The notes beneath the pieces were generated by a model. It was not told where the DNA came from and did no database searches. It saw nothing but the letters and a program-made list of their open reading frames with translations. Source: Leptospira biflexa (GTDB taxonomy: Bacteria > Spirochaetota > UBA4802 > UB4802). Taken from it: a stretch of 64,000 nt of DNA. Where the stretch lies: positions 1 to 64,000 of the forward strand of contig DYLU01000003.1 of NCBI GenBank assembly GCA_020721905.1. The letters are read 5' to 3'. The translations under genes and the position numbers were made by a program. Positions 52,607 through 62,111 of this stretch are shown here, in pieces. How positions within the stretch are numbered: the stretch's first letter is position 1; each line of letters begins with the position of its first letter.

Positions 52607-54418
52607 ATGATGCGTAAAGTGAAATCTCTGTTTGTTGTAATGTTGCTTATAGGTGTTGCTGCATGTGCCAGTTATGATTATAACAAGCAGATAGCTGAAG
52701 TTGAAAAAATGTTTTATGCGGGGCAATATAAAGAAGCAGCTCGCAAATTGCTCCCTATGGTTAATACAAAATCAAAAGATCAGCTTCTTTACATGATGGA
52801 ATGTGGTTTAATGTTGCAGGTTGCCGGAGATTATGAAAACAGCACTAAAGTACTAACCGAAGCAGCTAAAATTGGTGACCAGATCACAGTAAGCCTGAGC
52901 AAGCAGGCAGCGTCACTTTTGCTTAATGAAACCACAACCAACTACAATGGTGAGGACTTTGAACGTGTTCTGATCCACATGTACCTTGGCATAAACTATC
53001 TCATGCTCTCAAAGCCGGATGAAGCACGTGTGGAGTTTAAAAAAGTCAATGATATGCTTCGTGACATAAACGTAACAACCGGTAAATCTTATAAACAAAA
53101 TTTAATGGCAAAATACCTGACTGCTATTGCTTTTGAGCTGAGTGCTGATCTTGATAATGACATGAATGACCGCGAATTTGCATATATTGAGTACAAGCAA
53201 ATTTATGAACTCAATCCTGGATTATCAATGGTATATCGCGATCTTCAAAGGCTTTCCAGAAAGTTAGGGGATATGGAAGATTATAATAGCTGGATAGGAA
53301 AATTTGGCAAACAGGATGCAATACCCGGTAACGCAGGGGAGCTTATTGTCATAGTGCAGAATGGAATCGGTGCCATCAAGAAATCTCGTGGTCCACTTTT
53401 GTCTGATCAATCCATGAAGGCAACTATTCAGGTAACTCTTAATGGGATGTCTCTGGCTGAAGGTGTTACTGTTGCAGGCGTACTTCTGGCACTCCGCAAT
53501 GCTGAAAACCCAATACCAAAATTTGTAAAACGGGGCAATACTATCAACTACCTTATTGTCAATGCAAATGGCAAGGATGTTGGGCGTTCCATTATGCTGG
53601 AGGATGTTTCCACCACAGCAGTTAAAACACTTGAAGATGATTACGGGCGAATCTATGCCAAAGTAGCTGCCGGTATTGCAGTTAAAGCAGCTGCAGCTGT
53701 GGCTGCCGGGTATGCAGCAAAAAAATTAGCTGAAGAATCCAAAAAAATGGGTGGCTATGCAGGGCTTATTGGTGCGGTTGTTGGCACTGGCGTTGGTGTA
53801 GGATTATTATCTCAAATAAAACCCGATCTCAGGTGCTGGCATACATTGCCTGAAAACTTTCAGCTTACCAGGATATTCCTGCCACCAGGCAAATATACAA
53901 TCACCTTTAAACTCGTTGATTATAGTGGAAATATTGTATCAACACAAGATGAAACTATAGAGATTAAATCCGGAAAGAAGGTGTTCCTTAACAAACGAAT
54001 ACTCCCCACCAGAGGTGTGTCCCGGTTTTCAATGGATATTGAACCCGGCACAGGCAAGGGTTATTTAGGAGCAAAAATAAAATCTATGACCGAAGAGAAA
54101 GCCCGTGAACTCGGGCTTTCTTCTCCCTCTCTTCCTCGTGTTTATGTTCATAAAGTCATTCCCGAAAGCCCTGCTGCACAAGCAGGCATACAGCCTGATG
54201 ATGTTATAATTTTAGCTGATGGTAAATTGATTGAGAAACCCCAGGATTTAATTCAGATTGTAAGAAACACTCAAACAGGACAAACATTACACTTACTGGT
54301 AATTCGCAATAAATCCCGAATGCAAATTCCTGTTATTATTGGCACTGCACCGGAAAAAGTTTATAATGCCACTATCCCATCCAATCCTGGTGACAAGAGT
54401 TCAGAAACATCGGAATAG
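52607..54418 (+). CDS. COG3014-like lipoprotein with C-terminal PDZ domain
   Basis: A 603-residue envelope lipoprotein. The signal peptide MMRKVKSLFVVMLLIGVAAC ends in a lipobox. Residues 25-230 are TPR-like helices (YKEAARKLLPMVN, YLGINYLMLSKPDEA), followed by the COG3014-type core with GNAGELIVIVQNG, a hydrophobic glycine-alanine stretch near 355-410 (AAAAVAAGYAAKKLAEES) and CWHTLPENFQLTRIFLPPGKY. From about 485 to 590 a PDZ domain follows (GYLGAKIKSMTEE, SPAAQAGIQPDDVIILADGK), which would bind peptide ends of envelope proteins. It lies 15 bases after the LpoB-like gene and likely supports wall synthesis. The PDZ addition is not usual for this family as I know it. Confidence 0.8.
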   Translation: MMRKVKSLFVVMLLIGVAACASYDYNKQIAEVEKMFYAGQYKEAARKLLPMVNTKSKDQLLYMMECGLMLQVAGDYENSTKVLTEAAKIGDQITVSLSKQAASLLLNETTTNYNGEDFERVLIHMYLGINYLMLSKPDEARVEFKKVNDMLRDINVTTGKSYKQNLMAKYLTAIAFELSADLDNDMNDREFAYIEYKQIYELNPGLSMVYRDLQRLSRKLGDMEDYNSWIGKFGKQDAIPGNAGELIVIVQNGIGAIKKSRGPLLSDQSMKATIQVTLNGMSLAEGVTVAGVLLALRNAENPIPKFVKRGNTINYLIVNANGKDVGRSIMLEDVSTTAVKTLEDDYGRIYAKVAAGIAVKAAAAVAAGYAAKKLAEESKKMGGYAGLIGAVVGTGVGVGLLSQIKPDLRCWHTLPENFQLTRIFLPPGKYTITFKLVDYSGNIVSTQDETIEIKSGKKVFLNKRILPTRGVSRFSMDIEPGTGKGYLGAKIKSMTEEKARELGLSSPSLPRVYVHKVIPESPAAQAGIQPDDVIILADGKLIEKPQDLIQIVRNTQTGQTLHLLVIRNKSRMQIPVIIGTAPEKVYNATIPSNPGDKSSETSE

Positions 54419-54505
54419 GCTTCCCTGAGCAAATTTATTTTTTATATTTTTTATTGCAAAAAAATATACCCTCCATGTGATGGTTATTACATAAAGGTAT
54501 GTTTT

Positions 54506-56362
54506 ATGCACAATAACCATAATAGCATGGTTCCCATAAAGGATATGACTATTCGCACAGCCACTGAAATGGTATTACTGTTTCAGTTACCCGCATGTGT
54601 GATACGTGTTTCAGGCGAAGTTATAGCTTCAAATAACGCTTTTTCTGATCTTGTGAATGTAAAAAACCTGTCTCTTGATATTACCCATCCTTTTTATCCA
54701 GAATACCGGAAACAACTTGCAACCTCGTATTTAAAGGCATTAAAAGGCATATCCAGACAATGTTTTGCGGTTTTTCGTAATAAAGATAACCAGCGTGTTT
54801 CAACTGAAATTTATATTTTCCCCATATTTCAGGATACCGTAATTGTTGCTCTTTTTGTACTTTTACAGATAGTTGATGAGAGAATACTATCGTTTGATAA
54901 ATCAACCGGCACCATTATCAGTCAGGAAAATAAAAATTACGAAACATTGCTTTATGAATATTCACCATTCCCAATTTTGCAGATTGATCAATCAGGCAAT
55001 ATTGTTAAAGCAAGCCCATCAGTACAGGAGCTTATAGGCTACGAAATAGAAGATTTAATGAAGAATAGAAATCTTCTCTATCGCGCTTTGAACCACTATG
55101 ATTTTAACCGCATGCGCCTAACGCTATCTCAAATATTCGATGGAAGCATTGGATACAAACGAATTGGCGAAATACGGTTTATAACAAAAGACAAAGACGA
55201 AAGATGGGTTAATGCAACCTGTTATCCTGTTCACATTCAGGGTACCCCCCCAATTGTTGAGATTATTCTGGAAGATATTACCAGAATAAAGCGTATGGAA
55301 TTCCAGTTGCAGCAGCTCAGCAGATTTCATATTATTGGTGATCTGACAAAAGGATTTCTTCATTCATTCAACAACATAATCAATATAATGTTAAATAAAG
55401 CTCAGTGGCTATTGCAAATTACAGATAAGCCTTCATTTCAGGAGGGCCTGAAACTTATTATTAAATCTTCAGAAGATGGTATTCAGCAAATTCGACGTAT
55501 TGAAGAATTTATTGACAGAGATAAATTAGAAGAAAAATGTGATATTAATGTCGTAGAATCAATTGAAGATGCAATTGAATTTGCAAAAATCCAGTTTAAG
55601 GTTGAAGAAGCACAAAAACAAAGATCTGTGGCTATTGAGCGGAGATATTTTTCACTCGTTAGTATGTATGGTGATCCCCATATATTCAGGGATCTGCTGC
55701 TTGCAACTATTTTTAAAGTTGCTTCAGTAATAGCCACAAAAGGTGTTGTTGAAGTAACACTAAAAAAGAACAGTACGTTAACAATTGCAATCAAAGCAAA
55801 AAAAGAATCATTCGACATTAAAGATGAGTTTGAATTTATTTCAACCATTGATCTTTCAAAATTAGCCGAGCAAAATCATGCCAAACTGATAGAGGAAGAA
55901 TCCTTACAGGATTACTCAATTACCATTATCCTCCCAGAAGATACTGTTTCAACACTTCCCCAGAAAGAACAACAAATCCCACAAATGAAATTACGCGACA
56001 TGGATATATGCATTGTGGAGGATGAACCGGCATTGCAGGAAATCATGTATGAAGTATTTGATTCACTTGGTAACAGGGTTTCAGTTTTTAATAACGCTGA
56101 TCAGGCATATGAATCATTCAAAGTCAATAAATTTGATATTGTTATTGCTGATTACGGATTATCCGGTACCACAGGGCTGGAATTGTTAACGAAAATAAAA
56201 GAACAAAAAGAAGAAACAATAACCGTTCTGCTGACAGGATGGATTCTGAATAATATTAAGGCATACAAAAATGTCATTGATATATACATGCATAAGCCAT
56301 TTAAATTAGATGTTCTCATTAATGAAATCTCCATTGAGATGTCCAAACGCCATACATATTGA
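54506..56362 (+). CDS. hybrid sensor kinase-like protein with degenerate ATPase domain
   Basis: A soluble 618-residue signalling protein. A PAS-like segment (15-115), then a clear PAS domain near 150-265 (YSPFPILQIDQSGNIVKASP). H286 in GFLHSFNNIINIML is the likely phosphoacceptor, matching the AHDFNN class. The ATPase region (about 380-470) lacks the N-box asparagines (DLLLATIFKVASVI), and no DxGxG or GxGxG is visible, so kinase activity is doubtful. A C-terminal receiver domain (497-618) is intact, with VEDEPALQE, phosphoacceptor D549 in IADYGLSG, and HKPF. It may be a phosphotransfer relay fed by another kinase. It is convergent with the potassium channel gene, 3 bases between stops. Confidence 0.82.
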   Translation: MHNNHNSMVPIKDMTIRTATEMVLLFQLPACVIRVSGEVIASNNAFSDLVNVKNLSLDITHPFYPEYRKQLATSYLKALKGISRQCFAVFRNKDNQRVSTEIYIFPIFQDTVIVALFVLLQIVDERILSFDKSTGTIISQENKNYETLLYEYSPFPILQIDQSGNIVKASPSVQELIGYEIEDLMKNRNLLYRALNHYDFNRMRLTLSQIFDGSIGYKRIGEIRFITKDKDERWVNATCYPVHIQGTPPIVEIILEDITRIKRMEFQLQQLSRFHIIGDLTKGFLHSFNNIINIMLNKAQWLLQITDKPSFQEGLKLIIKSSEDGIQQIRRIEEFIDRDKLEEKCDINVVESIEDAIEFAKIQFKVEEAQKQRSVAIERRYFSLVSMYGDPHIFRDLLLATIFKVASVIATKGVVEVTLKKNSTLTIAIKAKKESFDIKDEFEFISTIDLSKLAEQNHAKLIEEESLQDYSITIILPEDTVSTLPQKEQQIPQMKLRDMDICIVEDEPALQEIMYEVFDSLGNRVSVFNNADQAYESFKVNKFDIVIADYGLSGTTGLELLTKIKEQKEETITVLLTGWILNNIKAYKNVIDIYMHKPFKLDVLINEISIEMSKRHTY

Positions 56363-56365
56363 TAA

Positions 56366-57355
56366 TCACAGTATATTACTCATTTTTTCCATCATATCTT
56401 TTTTCCCCAATGCCACGATAATATCACCTGCTTCTATAACTTCTGATGACTGAGGGTTAAAAATCATTTTTCCCTGCGTCTTTTTTATTGCAACAATTAT
56501 TACCCCATAATCTTTTCTTAAATTGCTTTCTATTAAACTTTTCCCAACCATTGGAGATTCATGACCAACTTTCAGTTCCTCCATTGCCAGCCCTAACTGC
56601 GAATCCATCATAGCAGTATCTAAAAAATCAACTACCGTAGGGCGCGTTAAAACCTCAGCCATACGTTTACCCCCAATCTTGTAAGGGAGCATAACCCTGC
56701 TTGCACCTGCTCTCAGCAGCTTAACCTCAGATTTTTCATCTGACCCACGGGATAATATAAAAATATCATTGCGTAGCCCACGGGCAGTTAACACAATGTA
56801 CACATTGTCAGCATCAGACATTACAGCAGTTACCAACCCTCTGGCTTTCATTATTCCTGCCTTCAGCAAGGCTTCTTCACTTGTAGCATCCATTGCAACA
56901 AAAAGATATCCTAACTTTTCAAGTTCTTCAATAGCAGCCGGATTATTCTCAATAACTACAAATGGAACTTTCCGGTCAAAAAGCTCTTTGCATATAAGCT
57001 TGCCTATTCTACCATAGCCACAAATAATATAATGGTTCTGTAATGATTGAATATGTCGTCCCAATTTTTTCCTCCCAAATTCTTTTCGTAGTTCCCCTTC
57101 AATAATCATACGTAACAGTGTTCCAATAGCATAAGCGCTGATTGAAACACCACTCAAAATTATTATAATGGTAATAATGCGTCCATACGTAGTTAATGGT
57201 TTAACTTCCTGAAAACCAACCGTACTGATGGTTATCATTGTCATATAGAAGGCATCAAATGGTTTCATATTTTCAAACAGGTAAAACCCTGCAGTCCCAA
57301 ATCCAATAGTACCCAGCAGGAGCATTAAAGCCATTCGCAATTTTTTTAATTCCAT
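56366..57355 (-). CDS. potassium channel protein with RCK domains
   Basis: An inner-membrane ion channel of 329 residues. Two membrane helices (8-27 and 60-85) flank the pore loop with the selectivity filter TISTVGFQE at residues 42-50. A TrkA-N (RCK) domain begins near 107 with YIICGYGRIGKLICKEL, a Rossmann nucleotide-binding motif, and a TrkA-C domain covers the last 90 residues. The layout is that of MthK-type channels gated by calcium or nucleotides. AAGGA precedes the ATG. It faces the hybrid kinase gene tail to tail and is divergent from the hydrolase gene. Confidence 0.93.
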   Translation of the reverse strand: MELKKLRMALMLLLGTIGFGTAGFYLFENMKPFDAFYMTMITISTVGFQEVKPLTTYGRIITIIIILSGVSISAYAIGTLLRMIIEGELRKEFGRKKLGRHIQSLQNHYIICGYGRIGKLICKELFDRKVPFVVIENNPAAIEELEKLGYLFVAMDATSEEALLKAGIMKARGLVTAVMSDADNVYIVLTARGLRNDIFILSRGSDEKSEVKLLRAGASRVMLPYKIGGKRMAEVLTRPTVVDFLDTAMMDSQLGLAMEELKVGHESPMVGKSLIESNLRKDYGVIIVAIKKTQGKMIFNPQSSEVIEAGDIIVALGKKDMMEKMSNIL

Positions 57356-57571
57356 AAAAGTCCTTACATATTTACTGATGTAGTTGTTCTTACGTTAGAA
57401 TATGTGTGTAAAATTATGAACAATTGTAAATAATTTTTTAAAAAAAATAAAATTATATTTGATTTTTATGTAATACTATTATAGCTTTTCTAAAAATACA
57501 GTATATTATAAAATAGACTTTCAGATGTTTCCTTAAAGTAGAAAAATACATTTTTAATGAGAGGTGATGTT

Positions 57572-58528
57572 ATGGCAGCATTTCAACACAGTACAGGCAC
57601 ATTTATTGGTAAAGGTGGTATAGAAATATTTTTTCAGCAGTGGGAAGTAGCCAACCCAAAAGCAGTCCTTGTTATTGTCCATGGCCTGGGTGAACATTCA
57701 GGCCGATATGGCAACCTCATCGATGCTTTGCAGAATAAGGGTATTGCAATCTTTGGACTTGACCACAGGGGTTTTGGCCGAAGTGGAGGCAAGCGGGGTC
57801 ATGTCGACAGTTTTATGGATTATATCTATGACTTAAAGATCTTTGTCAACATGATCAGGGATAAATACCCTCATAAGCCGGTTATTATGTTAGGCCATTC
57901 AATGGGTGGCGTGCTGGCGCTTAAATATGCACTTACTCATGCTGAAGATCTGGATGCACTCATTCTCTCTTCACCTGGCCTTGTCCCGGCAATTAAAGTC
58001 CCTGCATGGAAAAAGAATCTGGCAATATTTCTTTCTTCCAGAATTCCTTCATTAACCATGCCATCGGGTTTAGATGCAACAACTATCTCCCGTGATACGG
58101 AAGTTGTTAAACAGTATTTAGACGACCCACTTGTCCATGACAAAGTAACACCCCGGTTTTATGTAGAAATGATGAATACAATCGATGAATGTATTAATAG
58201 GTGCGGAGAGATTAAGCATCCATTATTACTGTTCCATGGAACTGCAGATGCACTTGTATTAGATGAGGCAAGTAAAATTGTATACGAGAAAGCCAGTTCA
58301 AAAGACAAAACACTTAAACTTTTTGAAGGCTTATATCATGAAACAATGAATGAACTTGAACCTGAACGCAAGAAAGTACTTAAAGTTGTTACTGACTGGA
58401 TTGTTGCCCATGCAAAAAAAACCAGCCCAACCAAACCAAAACCAGCATCAAAACCTGAAAAAAAAGCAGCACCAAAAAAGGTAACTAAGAGCAAACCCAG
58501 TATTGCAAAAAAAGCTAAAAAGAAATAG
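57572..58528 (+). CDS. alpha/beta hydrolase (monoacylglycerol lipase-like) with basic C-terminal tail
   Basis: A 318-residue serine hydrolase. VIVHGLGEHSGRYG near residue 38 is the oxyanion region of monoacylglycerol lipase-like enzymes; the nucleophile S110 is in LGHSMGGVLALKYA; the acid is in FHGTADALVLDEA; the histidine is in GLYHETMNELE near residue 260. The core ends near residue 280, and a tail of about 37 residues rich in Lys, Pro and Ala follows, similar in composition to histone H1-like tails; this is unusual for the family. The start at 57572 has AGAGGTG 6 bases upstream. A terminator follows. Natural substrate is probably a lipid ester. Confidence 0.88.
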   Translation: MAAFQHSTGTFIGKGGIEIFFQQWEVANPKAVLVIVHGLGEHSGRYGNLIDALQNKGIAIFGLDHRGFGRSGGKRGHVDSFMDYIYDLKIFVNMIRDKYPHKPVIMLGHSMGGVLALKYALTHAEDLDALILSSPGLVPAIKVPAWKKNLAIFLSSRIPSLTMPSGLDATTISRDTEVVKQYLDDPLVHDKVTPRFYVEMMNTIDECINRCGEIKHPLLLFHGTADALVLDEASKIVYEKASSKDKTLKLFEGLYHETMNELEPERKKVLKVVTDWIVAHAKKTSPTKPKPASKPEKKAAPKKVTKSKPSIAKKAKKK

Positions 58529-58594
58529 TTCTATAGTAAACTGGAAGTTAGCATTCAAAACTATCCCTTAGATATAAATAAAAGTGTAAAATAA

Positions 58595-58620
58595 AAAGCC
58601 GGGTGGGAGAGCCCGGCTTT
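58595..58620 (-). terminator. intrinsic terminator between the hydrolase and flagellin genes
   Basis: A perfect 9-base-pair stem (AAAGCCGGG with CCCGGCTTT) around an 8-base loop. On the minus strand it is followed by TTTTATTTT, so it ends flaB transcripts; it may also serve the plus-strand hydrolase gene. Confidence 0.85.
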
Positions 58621-58651
58621 CTACTGTGGTGTTGCGATGATAGCTCAAGCT

Positions 58652-59500
58652 TTATTTCAGGAGTTGTAATACTGTTTGGGATTTGGTATTTGCCTGTGCA
58701 AGCATAGCAGTTGCAGCCTGTGTAAGTATCTGATTTTTTGTAAATTCTGCCATTTGCTCTGCCATATCAGTATCACGTATACGACTTTCTGAAGCCTGAA
58801 TATTTTCATAGGCATTCATTAAACCTTTAGCGGCATGCTCTAACCTGTTGTAATATGCACCCAAGTCTGCTCTTTGTTTTGAAATTTGCCGCAATGCCTC
58901 ATCAGCTAAACCAATAACCGCATTGGCTTTGCCCGGAGTGGATATTGAAATAAATGTAAGTGTAACAGGGTTTCGTAACCCTAAAGCAGCAGTAGTCATT
59001 GTTTCAATGAATACCCTTTCGCGCTGATGCATATTAGGCCCCATATGGAACCACATTGAAGCTGATGGATGAAGCCGTGCAAAAGCGCCAGTTAACAGCT
59101 TCATTTTGTTAAATTCAGCCTGTGATGCAATACGGTCAATTTCATCAACAAGCTCTGACACTTCCACCTGAATCTGCTGCCTGTCTTCAGGTGTGTAAAT
59201 ACCGTTTGCAGACTGTACTGCTAAAACCCTGATTCTCTGCAGTATATCATGTACTTCCTGCAAATACCCTTCTGCAGTCTGAATCATTGACATACCATCT
59301 TCAGTATTTCGTTCAGCCTGCCGTAATCCCTGAATCTGGGAACGCATTTTTTCGGACACGGCTAATCCGGATGCATCATCACCTGCTTTGTTGATGCGCA
59401 TCCCCGATGAAAGCTTTTCCATGTCCTTGGTGATTGCCCAATCATGAAATTTCAGCGTTCGGTGGGCAAAAATTGCGCTGATGTTGTGGTTTATAATCAT
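58652..59500 (-). CDS. flaB: flagellar filament core flagellin FlaB
   Basis: A 282-residue flagellin of the periplasmic core filament. The conserved N-terminal D0-D1 helices ([38 protein letters not shown]) and C-terminal helices ([37 protein letters not shown]) are almost identical in pattern to spirochaetal FlaB, and the middle has the spirochaete-typical [17 protein letters not shown]. There is no variable outer D2/D3 domain, as expected for filaments kept in the periplasm. AAGGAGG lies 6 bases before the ATG. The gene is monocistronic with its own terminator. This is the best taxonomic marker in the window and points to a spirochaete. Confidence 0.97.
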   Translation of the reverse strand: MIINHNISAIFAHRTLKFHDWAITKDMEKLSSGMRINKAGDDASGLAVSEKMRSQIQGLRQAERNTEDGMSMIQTAEGYLQEVHDILQRIRVLAVQSANGIYTPEDRQQIQVEVSELVDEIDRIASQAEFNKMKLLTGAFARLHPSASMWFHMGPNMHQRERVFIETMTTAALGLRNPVTLTFISISTPGKANAVIGLADEALRQISKQRADLGAYYNRLEHAAKGLMNAYENIQASESRIRDTDMAEQMAEFTKNQILTQAATAMLAQANTKSQTVLQLLK

Positions 59501-59882
59501 GGTATCCTCCTTGAACGATATACTATCATCCGTGATAGCATTAACTATATAAATAGTTCATTCCAAAGTTCGTCTTATTGAAAAAAACGACTGAGATAGA
59601 ATATTGCTAATTATAAGCTATTATAAGCGTTTATTATAATATATGTTGTTATATTATCATGTTTTTATTGATTTCTATAATATAAAAAACTTTTAAAAAT
59701 ACTGCATTATGCATTTATTCTGCTCCCGGCACCACAATTGTTCATTATGTGATATTATGTTTATAAACTAACAATTGAAAATAAATAGTGTAATTTTTTA
59801 AAATCTTTTTCTTGAATATAAATAAACATTGGTAAACAGTGTATACTGTACTATTTTATTTGAAAATCTCTCAAGAGGTTAT
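59501..59882. other. 382-base divergent intergenic region
   Basis: AT-rich region between flaB and the class III cyclase. On the minus strand TATAAT-like hexamers repeat at about 59609-59614 and 59619-59624, possible -10 boxes for flaB. I could not find a convincing sigma-28 promoter. No gene-like frame or RNA structure is clear. Confidence 0.4.
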
Positions 59883-61346
59883 ATGAACACACATACTGAT
59901 AAAATTTTTTCTCTGATTGAATCCATTCCCTTTTTATCAAACATCATAAAAAAAGGCGGTATCCGGTTAAAATGGGTTGTGACCGTATCCACATTAATGG
60001 TGATAGTCATTGCAGCAATAAGCTTTTTATTGATAAGTATATCACAAAGAGCCCTGATAAAAGCCAATGACAAATTATGCCAGACTATCGCCTATAACAT
60101 ATCCTCTTCAGAAAGTTTTTTAACTGCAGAAAAAAGACCATTAAAGCGTTCCATTATTTTACAGGATATCGTTAATGGACTTTCAAAAACTAACATTGAA
60201 GGATTTGTTTATGCTGCCGTTTATGATACCCAGGGAATTATAGCTGAAAAAAAATATACGTATGCGGCCCATAGCAATGCAAAACTCCGTGGCACATACT
60301 ACTCAAAAGGTCTTTTAAAGCAATTTAAATCAATACATACTACAGTTAAAGAAAAGATTGAACTCACTATTGATTCAAAACCAACAGTCTGTTACCGTTA
60401 TCGTGTCCCCTTTGAGTTTTTCAAAGCTACAATTGGAATTATTGAGATAGTTTTTACTGAAGATGCAATTCTTGGCCCGGTCCACAGGGCACGGCTTGTA
60501 ATGCTCATTGTTGCAGTCATATTGTTGTCCTTGAGCATATATGCCGCAATGCAAATTGCCCGACAAATGGTAGAACCAATAGTGCAATTGACATCAGGTG
60601 TTATACGAGTAAAGAATGGTGACCTGTCTACCCGTCTTATTGTAACCACACATGATGAAATTGGCATTTTGACAGAAGAATTTAATGCGATGATCAATCA
60701 CCTGCGTGAAAAGCTCAAAATGGAAAAATTTGTTTCCGAATCAACTATCTCCATGATTCGTGAAAAAAGAGACGATGAACTTGATCTTGGCGGGACAAGA
60801 AAAAATATGGCTTTTCTTTTCTCAGATATCAGGGGCTTTACGGCCATGTCAGAGAAGCTCCCTCCTGAAGAAGTTGTAAACATTCTCAATGAATATCTTG
60901 ACTTGCAGGCTTCAATAATCAAGAAACATGGTGGTGACATTGATAAATTTGTGGGCGATGAAATAATGGCTGTATTTGAAGATAAAAAGAAAGCCGACAG
61001 CGCCGTTGAAGCAGCTGTGGATATCATTGAATCCATTGAAAATCTAAACAAGAAGCGAGCCAGAGAAGGGAAAATAACTGTTACCGTGGGGATTGGTATC
61101 CATATGGGCGATATTGTTCATGGAAGGATGGGTTCAAAAGAGCGAATGGATTTTACATCCATAGGAGATGCTGTCAATCTGGCAGCACGGCTATGTTCCC
61201 ATGCAGATTCGCAAACTATACTGGTATCGCAGGAAATTACTGCCAGTCTCACCAAAAGAAAATTTAAAGGTAAAAAACTTGAACCTATCAAGGTTAAAGG
61301 AAAGGAACACCCCATACCCATTTTCCAGATAACCGGGAAAGCCTGA
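59883..61346 (+). CDS. membrane-bound class III adenylate cyclase with HAMP domain
   Basis: A 487-residue inner-membrane cyclase. One helix at about residues 35-58 and another near 200-222 enclose a periplasmic sensor domain; a HAMP domain follows (MVEPIVQLTSGVIRVKNGDL). The cyclase domain (about 295-480) has the metal aspartates in FLFSDIRGFTAM and KFVGDEIMAVFED, the lysine of DIDKF that favours ATP, and IGDAVNLAARL with the transition-state residues. All catalytic residues look intact. AAGAGG lies just before the ATG at 59883, favoured over an earlier frame start. It is convergent with a small unknown gene, only 1 base between stops. Confidence 0.92.
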   Translation: MNTHTDKIFSLIESIPFLSNIIKKGGIRLKWVVTVSTLMVIVIAAISFLLISISQRALIKANDKLCQTIAYNISSSESFLTAEKRPLKRSIILQDIVNGLSKTNIEGFVYAAVYDTQGIIAEKKYTYAAHSNAKLRGTYYSKGLLKQFKSIHTTVKEKIELTIDSKPTVCYRYRVPFEFFKATIGIIEIVFTEDAILGPVHRARLVMLIVAVILLSLSIYAAMQIARQMVEPIVQLTSGVIRVKNGDLSTRLIVTTHDEIGILTEEFNAMINHLREKLKMEKFVSESTISMIREKRDDELDLGGTRKNMAFLFSDIRGFTAMSEKLPPEEVVNILNEYLDLQASIIKKHGGDIDKFVGDEIMAVFEDKKKADSAVEAAVDIIESIENLNKKRAREGKITVTVGIGIHMGDIVHGRMGSKERMDFTSIGDAVNLAARLCSHADSQTILVSQEITASLTKRKFKGKKLEPIKVKGKEHPIPIFQITGKA

Positions 61347-61347
61347 A

Positions 61348-61737
61348 TCAATCCTGGTGTATAACAGGATAGAATTCTTTTCTGATAAAGTAGCTTATCT
61401 TGCGTAAAATTTCTTTATATTGCTTTTTATTGTTTTTAATATTTTCAAACAATAGTGCACCCTGTATCAGGCTATCCAGATCCGACTGTGTTATGCCATG
61501 AGTATGCAGTTCGGCATGTTCGGTGGTGTTAAGAATCAGGTTATATTTTTTTGCAATTTCGTCCAGTATTATAATTTCAATTGAGATATCAAGATTATCT
61601 CCAATGGAATTGCCAATTCTTAAGGCATGGTAGGCAAAATTATTTGTTAAAAACGAATTGGCATCCAGCTTTTTAGCAACCAACTCCGGAACGGTATGTG
61701 TTGCTAAATAATTATTTAAAATTTCCAATCTATTCAT
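61348..61737 (-). CDS. small protein of unknown function
   Basis: A 129-residue soluble protein with no family I recognise. It is mostly helical, with MNRLEILNNYLATHTVPELV at the start, an acidic middle (NLDISIEIIILDEIAKKYN) and a basic end (KQYKEILRKISYFIRKEF). There is no signal peptide, membrane segment or cysteine cluster. It abuts the class III cyclase gene tail to tail. Codon use looks like the neighbours, supporting a real gene. A DNA-mimic, adaptor or toxin/antitoxin role would be guesswork. Confidence 0.6.
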   Translation of the reverse strand: MNRLEILNNYLATHTVPELVAKKLDANSFLTNNFAYHALRIGNSIGDNLDISIEIIILDEIAKKYNLILNTTEHAELHTHGITQSDLDSLIQGALLFENIKNNKKQYKEILRKISYFIRKEFYPVIHQD

Positions 61738-62111
61738 TATAGTATTCCCCCATCACAAAAATTATATGCTATCAATTTTTTACTCTTACCTCCTTATACA
61801 TAACATCTATTCCGGAATCAATTTAATGATACCCCTGCATGGATTACTGATGTACTGCATTGTCAGTGTTTATAATAATCCAACAGCTGCCTTAAAAAAG
61901 CAACTAAAATACATTAACGTACACTATGGATCACAAGTTATTAAGGGATGAAATATTCATTATTCACACACTTAAGTTTTGGCGATAGTTACTGTTACAA
62001 ACCATATTCTTAAAACCAAGATTGGAAAAGTAGACTTTTATTTTTTATTTGCAATTTTAAAACAATAATTTACAATGCTATTAAAATCTAATAATATATA
62101 GAGGGGTGATT
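61738..62111. other. 374-base intergenic region
   Basis: AT-rich DNA upstream of two divergent small genes. A 61-residue frame at 61766 lacks a ribosome site and looks non-coding. The only notable element is the GGCGATAGTTACTG motif at 61981. Confidence 0.4.
61981..61997 (+). repeat. GGCGATAGTTACTGTTA intergenic motif
   Basis: Exact 17-base match with the copy in ftsK and partial matches at 25564 and 28347. This copy is in non-coding DNA about 115 bases before the next start. Confidence 0.4.

Noticed and set aside
59501-59882. Sigma-28 promoter for flaB
   Set aside because: I looked for a TAAA..GCCGATAA arrangement on the minus strand and did not find a convincing match.
61766-61951. A 61-residue open frame on the plus strand
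   Set aside because: No ribosome site, AT-driven composition and no recognisable features.
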